Assembly (NCBI GenBank): GCA_025093555.1
Contig: JAIWNF010000010.1
Location: 682,001-746,000 of the forward strand
DNA length: 64,000 nt
Origin: Circinella umbellata
Taxonomy: Eukaryota > Mucoromycota > Mucoromycetes > Mucorales > Lichtheimiaceae
Direction: 5' to 3'
Shown here: positions 1-11,231 of the stretch, piece by piece
How the letters are laid out: each line of letters begins with the position of its first letter
How positions within the stretch are numbered: the stretch's first letter is position 1
Position numbers and translations under genes: made by a program
The notes under the pieces: model-generated
Told to the model about the DNA's origin: nothing
Databases searched by the model: none
Seen by the model: only the letters and a program-made list of their open reading frames with translations

Positions 1-2986
1 TCACTTTTAGCCGATACATTACTACCATGAGGTGAATTTTCAACTGATGAATAATTTTTACTATAAATAGGCACTGATGACGCAGATCCTGTTTGATTTT
101 TTTGACCACCAAGAAATTCAATATGAGGTGAGACATCATCCTCATTTTGAGAAGAGGACTCATCACTATAGTAACCATCAGTATTATGTATTTGAAGATG
201 TTGATGTCGCTTCTGCTGCTTTCGAGCATTAGTCGATTTTTGTTGTTGTAAGCGTTGATGTTGATGTTGATAATTGTTGCTATGCTTCTGTGCCCCTTGA
301 CTTTTCCTACCAACAAATAATGGGTGAGATGGGTGACCCCCTTTTTTAACTGACATAGAACCATCTACAAATGTTGAAGAATGTCGCGATCGCTGTCCTT
401 TACTATTGTCATTACTGACGCTTTCGCGCTGTTGCTGTATCAGTAGATTATCACCTTCATCTCCACCGCGGGAAGTACTGTTTCGTTTCCAACTTTCGTT
501 GTTATTGCCACCTTGCTGCTTTTCCCAAGCTGTTGCCGACCTGGGCATTTCAGATGATCTTGACCGCATTTTAATTACCGGTCGAAGTTGCTGTTGGAGA
601 CTTGTGAAATCCCACGATGGAATAGACGGTCTAGTTGTTGATGGTGATGATGCGCCTTGAAGTGATTGCCGCTCTGGATACAATGCACCCTTTTTATCTC
701 GTACATCTTTTCCTTTCGATAATATTGGTGTCTGCTGTTGGTGCTGAAGATGGGATGGTATATGCTGTTGTGGTTCCTGTTGTGTTGAATATGCGTGCTG
801 CATTCCTGCCGCCATTGCTTCTACATTGTTGTTTTTATTATGGCTTACAACAAAAGCGTTATTGCTGTCGTTATCATTTTGAGATGTAGTGGCGGTAGTA
901 ATATTAGTATTTTTTGCCGCATTCATGCTAAACAAGGCTTGCTGGAGTTGAAGCTGCGTTTCATTAATTTTATTTAGCATAAGTTCCTCCCTTTCTCGAT
1001 GTTGTAATTCCTTTTTCTCCCATTGCTGTCGTTCTAACTGTTGTTGCTGATGTAAAAATTCTACTTGTCTTCTTAATGTGTCCAAGCTCATATTAAATTG
1101 CTGTTGCTGCTGTTGGTAATAAAAGCTATGTTCCTGTGATACTTGTTCGGATCGCATAGCATTGGCGGTGTTGTCGTCGTCACATTGTCTTGTCCTTTTT
1201 TGGAATGATTGTTGTTGTTGTGTGTTTGGCGCTACTACGGAAACAAGTTCCGGAACTGTAAGCACCCCTGTACTGCTGATCTTTGCGTGTAACAATGGGC
1301 TGACGGTATTGGATGATGTACTGGATTCTGTTGCTCCCCCTCTACCTCCACCATTATTGTTCATATCTTTGTTTTGAGGTGCGACAGTAATATCCTCTTT
1401 GGATTTTTGTACAAGTCTGGGTGTAGATGTATCGGAGGATGTATGCTGTTGTGGTATATGAGGCTGTTGTGGTTGTGGCTGATTATAGTTCGGAGTAACT
1501 GCCGTTATTATACCATCTTTTTGATAATCAACATTTCTGTCCCTATTAGCATCTAATTCTTCATCATCGTCATCGTCATCAACGATAAGCAATGCATCAC
1601 TTCTCAATATAGTGTTTGAAATGGGCGACTTTTTCTTGGATATCTGAGACAACTGTTTTTTTAGCATGTCCATAGACGTATGATCGGGTGTTCGGTCACT
1701 TGAAACAGATGCAAGGGGCGACTGTCGTGCCGAATCATACTGTAAATTAGAATCCTCACTACTACTGGTGACGGATACAACTCTTTGTTGTTCATCATCG
1801 TTGATATTTTGTAACATTGCTGCCGCCGCTGCTGCCGCCGTTATAGTTGTTGATATTGATCCTGTTAGTTCGGCTGTTGTTGCTGGCACTTCTATATACA
1901 ATATAATAAATTTATTATTGTTTATCAGTGTTGCCACTTTCAGATATAACAAAAAAAATTAAAAATACCATTGCCAACTACGGGAGAAAGTGCACTATCT
2001 GTTTCTTTCTCTTTTTTGTTATTATTGATTAAAGATTCTTCCACAAATCGTCTCAGCTGTTGTTGTGGTGAATCATCTTCCGGTGCAGCCAACAACTGTT
2101 CTCGTTGGAGTTTATTTGATAAAAGTGGCACCGCTGATGTAGTTGTTGTTTCATGTTCTTCTTCTGTATTAGTCATTATTCTTTTTGTTGCACTATAATT
2201 ACTATTACTATCATGGATTGTTTTTGTTGTCGATGATCTAAGATCTGTCCAGTTTTCGGGCCAAAGTACCATAACTTTATGAATTTCCATCATATCTTGA
2301 TTTATTTCTTGCTGATTATTTTGAAACTCTTCAATATATTCCTCCTCCTCGTCTTCATGCTGTTCTGATTCGCCACTACTCGATTCGATTTGTGTCTTGT
2401 CAAATTCTTGGCTACATAATACCGATTCGGCTTGGCGTAAAGGGCGTCTTGGTTTTGGCATAACTAAAATAGGAGGCGAACTAATAGGTCGTGCAGGTAT
2501 AGGATCCTCTTGTTGTTGTCTTTTTTGTTGTCTATTAGTTCGAGAGCGTGTCTCTGTCGAAACAGAAGAAGATGGCTTTCTTTGCTGTGGTTGATCGTCT
2601 GAAGAAGAAGAAATATTGTTATTATTATTATTACGACCAGTAAGAATGGCATCGATCTGAGCTTCTGTTAATTTTGCGTTCAGAATACCTCCCACCATTG
2701 GCACTGGCACTTTATAATCACCAGGCTTTTTCTTGGCCTTCTTATTAGAGGCGAAGAGTTTTCGCATTATCTCTTTTTTCTGTGATTTTTGAAGCACCTA
2801 AAGATAAAAAAAAAATAAAATAACTGAAAGAAGGAAAAAGAAAGTCAGAAAAAAAAGAATAAATAAGTTGGCGGGAAAAAAAAAAGAGCTGAAATGCGTG
2901 ACAAAAAAAACCTCATCGGTTTTCGGTAACTGCCCCAGGTTATCATCGAACTCCTGTAGTGTTACACTAAAGCCATGCGTTATCAT
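1..2986 (-). CDS. Large Gln/Ser/Asn-rich protein of unknown function, 3' end outside the window
   Basis: I do not recognise this protein. Model on the minus strand: exon 1 2986-2912, exon 2 2797-1969, exon 3 1891 to beyond position 1. The frame stays open without a stop to the window edge, giving about 930 residues so far. The N-terminus (MITHGFSVTLQEFDDNLGQL) is joined to a basic segment and then a conserved-looking stretch, KVPVPMVGGILNAKLTEAQ. The rest is low complexity: poly-Asn, poly-Ser, acidic EDEEEEYIEE, many CAG/CAA runs, an Ala run, and a coiled-coil-like helix rich in Gln/Glu/Arg encoded near 1110-960. The intron between exons 2 and 3 (77 nt) has a good GTATTT donor and an ATATAG acceptor. 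The intron after exon 1 (114 nt) has a weak GTTTTT donor, so the first exon is less certain. Composition suggests a regulatory or scaffold protein; this is inference only. Confidence 0.72.
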
Positions 2987-5900
2987 TATTACAATGACCT
3001 GCGTATGTTACTGGTATTATGGCGCTTAAATACAAGATAACTATTCTATGTTTATATATTTAATTGAAAAAAAGATATGTTGCTAGTAAGCCTAATACAT
3101 ACCTCGAAATCATAAAGTAACTACTTTTTATTGACAACTATCATAATAAAAAAAAACAAATGTCCAAATTAAGTAAAACGCCCAAGTAAGTAGATACCTA
3201 AGAAAAGTTAAATTTAACAATTTTAAGATGAGAGATCTCTAAATAATTTATTATTATACAATCTCAACTAACCAATTTTATGCTAGGAAAATATAATACC
3301 GTCTTCATCCCATCAATTGTTCCATTTATGGTATCAATGCCATTTAACTGTAGTATGCTATCTTTCACATTTTATTGCAAGGAAGTGATTATATATCCAT
3401 TTAGATGAAAGTCGATCACTCTTCTCTAATAAATATACAGTATATGTGAGAAAATAATCATTATTCTTTATGAAGAAATATCCCTTTTACGTAGTGAGTC
3501 TTATAAGGGCTGATTTGAACAATGAGATGGTTTATTATACTTCGTCTAGCGAGTTTTGATACAGCAAATATCGAAAATGGGTATCTATTCAAAAATTACA
3601 TCATTAAAGTTAATTTCATGTATTCTCTTTTGGTTTACAACATTTAATGCCATACCAATTCTCTCAAAATATCTACAATCTATTTATTCAAGAATCATAT
3701 TACAAGACCGGACATAAAATGGTATAACAAGAAATGTATGTATTCTTTTTGGTTGTCATATTATATAATACAGTTACGTACATTATGGTAAAGAAACTTG
3801 TCAAAGCTGTTGAAGATAATGACTTATTGATGAACTTTTTATACTTGTTCTGTGATAAATAATAGATAAACTTGAACTATACCGTAGTTGGAGAAAGACA
3901 TTTTGTTAAAGTTTGTTTAAACGTTTTGAACTGTAACAAATTAGCTTAGTACAGTGTCTACTTAATTTAAAACAAACTTCTTGAGTAACCTTATATCTGT
4001 TAAGTAGATTTACTACATCTACTATATTTTATCAAACGACATATTTTATAGTAATAGAGTTCTAGACACTACAATAAAAGCTAAGTACTAATTTATGATA
4101 TGTATTAACCACTCATTCTTATATAGGTATGGAAAATGATTCGAAATTTGAAACACGTTACACATTTTTCTCAAACTAAGCATTTTTTTTTTTTAAAAAA
4201 AAAACTACGTACCAATCAGCCTTTTATAACGTACTGTGAAAATAGCACTGATGGTTTTTCAATCTAGCAATCAATGACCTATTAATTTTAAGAAGATGAT
4301 GATGATGATAGAAAAAAAGTGTTATAAACAAGCATTGGGTTTGGAAAAACGAATATTTTATTATCCGGATGAATTTGTTAGTATTAAGAAGGACTGGAAA
4401 AAATCCCATCTCCAAAGAAAAAGGAGTGAACCATTCATATCCAAAGTCCCAAAAAAAACAAAAACAAAAAAACTACTGCGTTAATTTAGTAACCTATCCT
4501 TATCAATTCTTTTTTACGTTATATATATTGTACTAATATATCGTACACATATACTAGTTCTGTATTCAGTGATTTCTCATTAATTTCATATCTTTTAACT
4601 TTCATCACACTTCAGTAATTTCACAGAAAGCCAGGAAATAGAAAAATTGACATAGTAAAACTTTCACATTCTCAGTATGATCAATGGGAGTGAAATAATT
4701 AGTAGGAACAAAAAAAAATATATGCATTTATATGATTTTACTATATTTTGTATTTATTGTATTAGTGTTCTGTAAGAAAGCATATAGGATAAAAACAGGA
4801 TTTACTAGTTTTTAACACATCTCTGTTTTGGAATAGTGAGTATTGCATATATTATACAATCATACACTTGGTGTAGAAATATTATGACGTGCGTATATGT
4901 TTTATTATATACATAATATAAAGTACTGTAGGTAAATAGCACGAATGAAAAGTAATTACGTATACGTATTTGCGCACGCAGACGCATGCATATATGTAAC
5001 AAGTGTGCTAAAAAAGGATTGGCTGTCAATGGATAAATAAATTATGTAGGGTTGTGTTTCATAACACACCAAAGCAAATCCCACTACGTCCAATTCATTA
5101 TGAACGTTAAAAATGTTATAATTTAGTTTGAAGAATAGAGATGAATATCAATGCTAGTAATAGTATAAACGTGGCCGTCATAAATTTTTTTTTATATAAA
5201 TGACTTAATTTTCGAGCACTGCAAAGTATTACATAACACATACCAACACAGTTTCATCTTTTTACCTTTGTACATAGTCTAACTAAATTTAGTTTAAACT
5301 TCCAGCATATTCGCATATTGCTTGAACTGGATCTCAAAAGTTAATCTTTTCAAAACAGTTTATCCTACCATATTCTATAATAATATTATCATCCAACTAT
5401 TTCGCTCGATGCCGAGAACAAAATCATGTTCACTGAAGTATATTACACATCTTGAGATACCTGATGTAATTTTTTTTAAATTTCCAAAACTTTCAAATAA
5501 AACCAAACTTAAAAAAATAAAACTTTTTACGAGAACCAATAGTTAAGCACCTAACTACTATTAAAAAGGATGTATATTACATGTTTTTTATATCGTATCC
5601 ACGTACTGCTGTTGTTAAAGGTTGATTATTGATAATCGAATAAAATATTACCTCATATAAACACAAACCACTCTGTGATGGACGCTTACAAAATGACATC
5701 TATTTATAGGTATCAGTACGTGTTCACCTTGTAGATTCTATATAATACTTGCGGATGGTTAAAAATGCCCTTGGAGTATCTACTATAATATAGTTCTAGT
5801 CAGCCTTGTGATATGCTGTTCTCATTATAATTATATATATATATATATATATATAAGAAGATAAGAATAAGTAAACCAAACCTCGATGGGAATTTAAGAT

Positions 5901-6675
5901 TATTAAGCAGCGCCAATAGGATAATATCTTTATCGGGCATTATCGATGATTAGTTATTTAGAACTTTGTAATTTAAATGGGTTACCGATATTATGGCTTC
6001 CAATTTGGTATATTGCTTTTGTTGCACTATTTTTTTTTGTTAACTCATCCACAGAGCATTATTTTCAATCATATTTAAATATCTTATAATATGTATTCAT
6101 CATGCATAGAGAATAATTTATCAGATTTGATAGTTGATTTATGTATAGCTAGAATTAAACTATACCATATACTAAAGGCAGCAAACGGATGTGGAGAGAA
6201 ATTAAGATACAATATCTTATTCACATTATGTACGAGAAAACCAGACTACTGGAGAAATAAAAAATCGTATGCTAAAAATATACAATGATGGGTTATCGAT
6301 TTATATCAGTTAAAGTTCCTTGAATATAAATATGAGAACTAGTATAATAATATCATGGCATCACTTGAGACCATTTCCAGGCAGATAAACATGTACGGAC
6401 AATCGTCACTTGATCCACACTAATACTAAGAAGTAACTTCCTTAAGAAAACTTATGTATTCGTACAAACTTTAAAAGTATATTTGCAACATAATTGAAAA
6501 AAAAGAGGAAACCACTTCTACCTAAGCTGCGGGCAACATGTTAACAGTCTGAATTTTTTATTTTATAGTTGAGAAAAGTGATGTGGTGGCTTATAACGTG
6601 AGAGAGGACGGAGCATATGGACACATTGTACGCAAAATTTTTTGAACCCTCTTTTTTTCCCTCAGTTTATTAATA
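2987..6675. other. AT-rich intergenic region, no supported gene
   Basis: No open frame here shows family features, codon bias or plausible splice joins. It holds homopolymer tracts, including 12 T followed by 10 A at 4183-4204, and a TA dinucleotide run near 5834-5855. Short open frames around 4296-4484 and 6091-6288 look like chance openings. The right end carries a pyrimidine-rich tract (about 6645-6664) immediately before the eS30 start codon. Confidence 0.6.
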
Positions 6676-7103
6676 ATGGTACCTAATAACTTTTTCAACA
6701 TTGAATTTTGATAAATATTCATCTAATGGATTATTCATTAACCATAAATGTTTGCTATTATTTTCGCATGTGTATTGAAAATAATGTTAAATAGGGTAAA
6801 GTTCACGGTTCTTTGGCCCGTGCCGGTAAGGTCAAGTCTCAAACTCCTAAGGTTGCTAAGCAAGAAAAGAAGAAGGCTTTGACTGGTCGTGCTAAGAAGA
6901 GACAAATCTATAAGTAAGCATTTTAACAAGAATGTTGAAAAATAAGTGCATGATAATACATATTATTATTGTACGTGTGCGTGTGTATGTATACTTACTA
7001 TTTGTCTTTTTATTATTATTAAAATAGCCGTCGTTTCGTCAATGTCACCACTTCTTTCGGTGGCAAGCGCAAGATGAACCCTGCTCCTACTCAAGGTCCT
7101 TAA
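6676..7103 (+). CDS. RPS30: Small-subunit ribosomal protein eS30
   Basis: Small, very basic structural protein of the 40S ribosomal subunit. Exons 6676-6678, 6795-6913 and 7028-7103 give 65 residues: [19 protein letters not shown], then a Lys-rich core ([17 protein letters not shown]) and the C-terminus [14 protein letters not shown]. The motifs [10 protein letters not shown] and RRFVNV are diagnostic of eS30. The first exon is only the ATG, followed at once by a GTACCT donor; the 116-nt intron ends in AAATAG. The second intron (114 nt, GTAAGC...AAATAG) splits the Asn codon before RRF. There is no ubiquitin-like (FUBI) N-terminal fusion as in animals; the size matches the free yeast form. A pyrimidine tract just upstream of the ATG is typical of ribosomal protein promoters in fungi. 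The only soft point is whether translation starts at this one-codon exon. Confidence 0.93.
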
Positions 7104-7646
7104 ACGACTTTTTCTCTCGACTTCATTTCTTTTTTTTAAAAAAACATTGAAGAACATTGTTAACTTTTAACATTTCATTCAGCAATAAATTGTTTAATGT
7201 GGTTTTTTTTCTCAATGTTGACCAGTAACACAAATCCAAACCTATGGTACTATTACTATTATTATATTTAAATTGATGACTGAGTTGGGAAGTGGGAAAG
7301 TAAATGAGCTGTTTGGATGAGTAAGGGCATTGAAACCAAGGCATAGTTTATTGCGACCCATCCAGCGCATATACTCATTAATATATCACACAAAGAAAGT
7401 TTAAATTATAAAAACAGCTAAAGAAAAAATTACTAGATCAGGTAATATTGTAACCCGTGGTGGGTTGAGGGCGTCATAACCCCTTCCTGTGCATCACTAG
7501 AAAGTTGGCGTTCGTCATTCGTGGGAAAACTGTTGTTGCATATTTAAATGATGTGCTCTGTTTGTTTCTTTTTTTTCCTTTTTCTTCTTGTTATTTCTGT
7601 AAAAATCTCTCTTTCCCTTTTCTATAACTCTCTTTTATCACAAATC
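7104..7646. promoter_or_regulatory. Intergenic region and probable promoter of the ornithine aminotransferase gene
   Basis: It contains the eS30 3' end and the upstream region of the next gene. A TATTTAAA sequence at 7541-7548 lies about 100 bp before the ATG and is followed by a strongly pyrimidine-rich leader (about 7561-7640). Both are plausible core-promoter features by analogy with fungal promoters; no transcript data were available. Confidence 0.45.
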
Positions 7647-9334
7647 ATGGCAAAAACAGCAGCATCTTCTAGTGCAGAAGCACTCCAATGGGAAAATGAA
7701 TATAGTGCACACAAGTAAGTTTATTTATAATGAATAAATATATATTCCCTTGAATGATAATATACATCCTCCATCTTCTTCAAAGATATACAAGTTTGAC
7801 CGCATCATAGAAAAAAAAAGAATATCATATCATTATATATATATATATACACATTTATTAATTTTCTCTCGATAACTTTAATAAACTTAATAGCTATCAT
7901 CCACTTCCTGTGGTCTTCACTAAGGGTGAAGGTGCATGGGTATGGGATCCCGAAGGCAACAAGTATTTGGATTTTTTATCTGCTTATTCTGCAGTAAATC
8001 AAGGTCATTGTCATCCCAAGATTGTTAAGGCATTATGCGACCAAGCTTCTAAATTAACTTTATCTTCCCGAGCATTCTATAATGATGTATTTCCTGCTTT
8101 TGCTAAATACATGCATGAATACTTTGGCTATGATATGGTTTTACCTGTTAATACCGGTGCTGAGGCTGTTGAAACCGCTATCAAATTAGCTCGTAAATGG
8201 GGTTACGTGAAAAAGGGTATTCCAGAAAACAAGGCTATTGTTTTGAGTTGCGAAAACAACTTCCATGGTCGTACCACAGGTGTTATTAGTATGAGTACAG
8301 ATCCAGATTCTTATAGTGGATTTGGCCCTTATTTACCTTTGGTGGGCCCTAACACTTCATCTGGTAAATTGATTCGATTCAATCATCCTGAAGATTTAAA
8401 GGCTGCCTTGGAAGAAGAAGGTGAAAATGTAGCCGCATTTCTCGTTGAACCAATTCAAGGTGAAGCAGGGTAATGAAATAATCCTCCTTTGTTTCTTATT
8501 ATTTATCATCAGTGTTTATGAATGCATGAATTAGGGAGAAAGAAAAAATAAGAGGGGTGATGTATATAAAAAGAAGGTAGCTGACATTTTAAACAAAACA
8601 GTATAATGGTACCCGATGATGGTTATTTGAAAGAATGTTACGATCTTTGCAAGAAACATAATGTATTGTTAATTGCGGATGAAATCCAAACTGGTTTGGC
8701 TCGTACAGGTAAAATGCTTTGTTCGGAACATGACAAAGTACGTCCAGATATGGTTTTACTCGGTAAAGCATTGTCAGGTGGTGTCTACCCTGTTTCGGCA
8801 GTATTAGCAGATCGTGATGTTATGCTTTGCATTAAGCCTGGTGAACATGGATCTACTTATGGTGGTAATCCATTAGGTTCTGCTGTAGCTATGGCTGCTC
8901 TTGAAGTTATTAAAGAAGAAGATTTAGTTAATAAAGCCGATAAACTGGGTGAACTTTTCAGAAGTGAATTGCGCAAAATTGAAAGTCCATTGTTACAAAC
9001 AGGTATATTTCTTTATCACATGTAATCTTTATGCATGAAAATAATCCTAACCTCCTTAATTTTTATAAAAATATTTTATATAGTTCGTGGTCGTGGATTA
9101 TTAAATGCTGTTGTTATTGATGAATCCAAGTCAGAAAGAACAGCATGGGAACTTTGTTTACTTCTCAAATCTCGAGGTTTACTTGCAAAGCCAACGCATG
9201 TCAATATTATTCGTTTAGCTCCGCCTTTGGTTATTAGTGAAGAAGATATCCGACTTTCAGTCAAGATTATTGATCAAGCATTAAAGGACATTGTGAACAT
9301 GAAAAAGGAGGATATTCCTGGTAATGATGCTTAG
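7647..9334 (+). CDS. CAR2: Ornithine aminotransferase (ornithine--oxo-acid transaminase)
   Basis: PLP-dependent class III aminotransferase that converts ornithine and 2-oxoglutarate to glutamate semialdehyde and glutamate in arginine/ornithine breakdown. Exons 7647-7714, 7894-8469, 8602-9002 and 9084-9334 give 431 residues, the normal family length. Seen in the protein: the N-terminal [21 protein letters not shown] entry (part of it), the [18 protein letters not shown] cofactor-phosphate region, [22 protein letters not shown], the cofactor-binding Asp of [10 protein letters not shown] (residue 241) and the Schiff-base lysine in [15 protein letters not shown] (Lys270). All splice sites are GT-AG and frames join exactly. 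The start [20 protein letters not shown] shows no obvious mitochondrial presequence, consistent with the cytosolic fungal enzyme. Confidence 0.96.
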
Positions 9335-9925
9335 TAGTTCCAGTCACAACAACTATTGGTATCCCAAACAAAAATGTTGAAAAAAAGGGCAAAAAAAAAC
9401 TCTTAACCAATTCTTTCTTTTTACGGCTCGATCCATTACTTTATCAATAGTAACAGTAGTAGTAGTAGTAGTTTTTTTTAAAAAATTTCTTTATCTCTTT
9501 CTGTTCCCAACAAAAGAAAATTGTAGTAATAAATGATATGGCAGTTTCCTCCACTTAAATTTTAAGAATAATGTTTGAGTAGGGAAAAAAAAGGAAGAAT
9601 CAAAAACTCTTAAGACTTGGAGATAACAATTAGAATGATTGAATAAGAAGATTATGGATAAAATAATCATCCTTTCCTTTGTTTTTTAACCTTTTACAAA
9701 CCCAACGATCAAATAAAAAGAAAAACGGAAACAAGTGCGGAAGAAGTCGTAAAACGTTGGCTGAAATTTAACCAAAGAAATCAAAAAAATTTGTTGATCA
9801 TCCGCCCCGACCCTTTTCGTTCGAAAAAAAAAAGAAATCATATAAAAAGGCCAACTCCGTTGCGAACCATCTTGTTGTTTTCCTTCCTTTCTTCGTCTCC
9901 ACCCTACTCCATCCTACTAACAAAA
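9335..9925. promoter_or_regulatory. Intergenic region with TATA box for the ADP/ATP carrier
   Basis: TATAAAAA at 9841-9848 lies 85 bp upstream of the carrier start codon and is followed by a CT-rich leader, a classical strong-promoter layout. Further left there is an AGT repeat (about 9456-9471) running into 8 T plus 6 A at 9472-9485, probably in the 3' region of the previous gene. Confidence 0.55.
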
Positions 9926-11231
9926 ATGTCTGCCGAAAAGAGCCAAAACCAATTCGTCATGGTAAGTCATTTATTTCAAATTCTTATGTCGAAGCAAATA
10001 AGCTTTGTGTTGTGTTCTTCACGGTTGTGGTATGTGTGTGCCTATTTATTTCGTCTCAAATGATGGATGATAAAGAGCAAATTTGGCAGCACACACACAT
10101 ACACATTCCTCGTTGATAGCAATTGATAGTTTTATATTTGTTAATATGTTATACTCATGTTTTATTTTAATTGTTTGTCATTTGTCTATAGGATTTCCTC
10201 ATGGGAGGTGTCTCTGCTGCCGTCTCCAAGACCGCTGCTGCCCCCATTGAACGTATCAAGCTTTTGATCCAAAATCAAGACGAAATGATCAAGCAAGGTC
10301 GTCTTGCTACCCCTTACAAGGGTATTGGCGACTGTTTCGCCCGTACCATGAAAGATGAAGGTGTTGTCTCTTTCTGGCGTGGTAACACTGCTAACATCAT
10401 CCGTTACTTCCCTACCCAAGCTTTGAACTTTGCTTTCAAGGATAAGTTCAAGCGTATGTTCAACAAGGATAAGAAGAAGGATGGTTACTGGGCCTGGTTC
10501 GCCGGTAACTTGGCTTCCGGTGGTGCTGCTGGTGCTTCTTCCCTTTTCTGTAAGTTATTTCTTCAAACTAAAATTGATTTCTTTCATTATTTTTCGAAGA
10601 AAAAAAAGGCGGAGTATGGAGATAAAAAAATAATAAACAAAAAAAGGATGGGTTGGTGGATTTAGGATCGAAAAGAAATAATTATATTAATTTTTTTCTT
10701 TACAATCTAGTCGTTTACTCTCTCGATTACGCCCGTACTCGTTTGGCTAACGATGCTAAGGCCTCCAAGGGTGGAGGTGAACGCCAATTCAATGGTTTGG
10801 TTGATGTCTACCGTAAGACTTTGAAGTCTGATGGTGTTGCTGGTTTGTACCGTGGTTTCTCCATCTCTTGTGTTGGTATTATTGTCTACCGTGGTTTGTA
10901 CTTCGGTATGTACGATTCATTGAAGCCCGCTTTGCCCGAACATCTCCAAAAGAGTTTCTTGGCTACCTTCTTGCTCGGTTGGGCTGTCACCACTGGTGCT
11001 GGTTTGGCTTCTTACCCCATTGACACCATCCGTCGTCGTATGATGATGACTTCCGGTGCCGCTGTCAAGTACGATTCTTCCCTCCACGCTTTCCGTGAAA
11101 TCGTTGCCAAGGAAGGTACCAAGTCCTTGTTCAAGGGTGCTGGTGCTAACATTCTCCGTGCCATCGCTGGTGCTGGTGTCTTGTCCGGTTATGATGCTCT
11201 TCAAGAAATTCTCTTCGGCAAAAAGTTCTAA
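9926..11231 (+). CDS. Mitochondrial ADP/ATP carrier (adenine nucleotide translocator)
   Basis: Inner-membrane antiporter that exports ATP from mitochondria in exchange for cytosolic ADP. Exons 9926-9961, 10192-10549 and 10711-11231 give 304 residues. The three repeats of the mitochondrial carrier family are visible, with P-x-(D/E)-x-x-(K/R) signatures: PIERIKLL in repeat 1, [10 protein letters not shown] (the carrier-specific variant) in repeat 2 and [12 protein letters not shown] in repeat 3. RRRMMM is the nucleotide-carrier hallmark. Exon 1 encodes only [12 protein letters not shown]. Exon 2 ends inside the SLFFVYSLDY segment, where a 161-nt intron sits between T and TC of a Phe codon. Codon choice is biased to C-ending codons, as expected for a highly expressed gene, and a TATA box lies upstream. 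Confidence 0.97.

Noticed and set aside
6676..7103. Ubiquitin-like (FUBI) fusion upstream of eS30
   Set aside because: No ubiquitin-like coding sequence was found upstream; the protein starts at the conserved [11 protein letters not shown].
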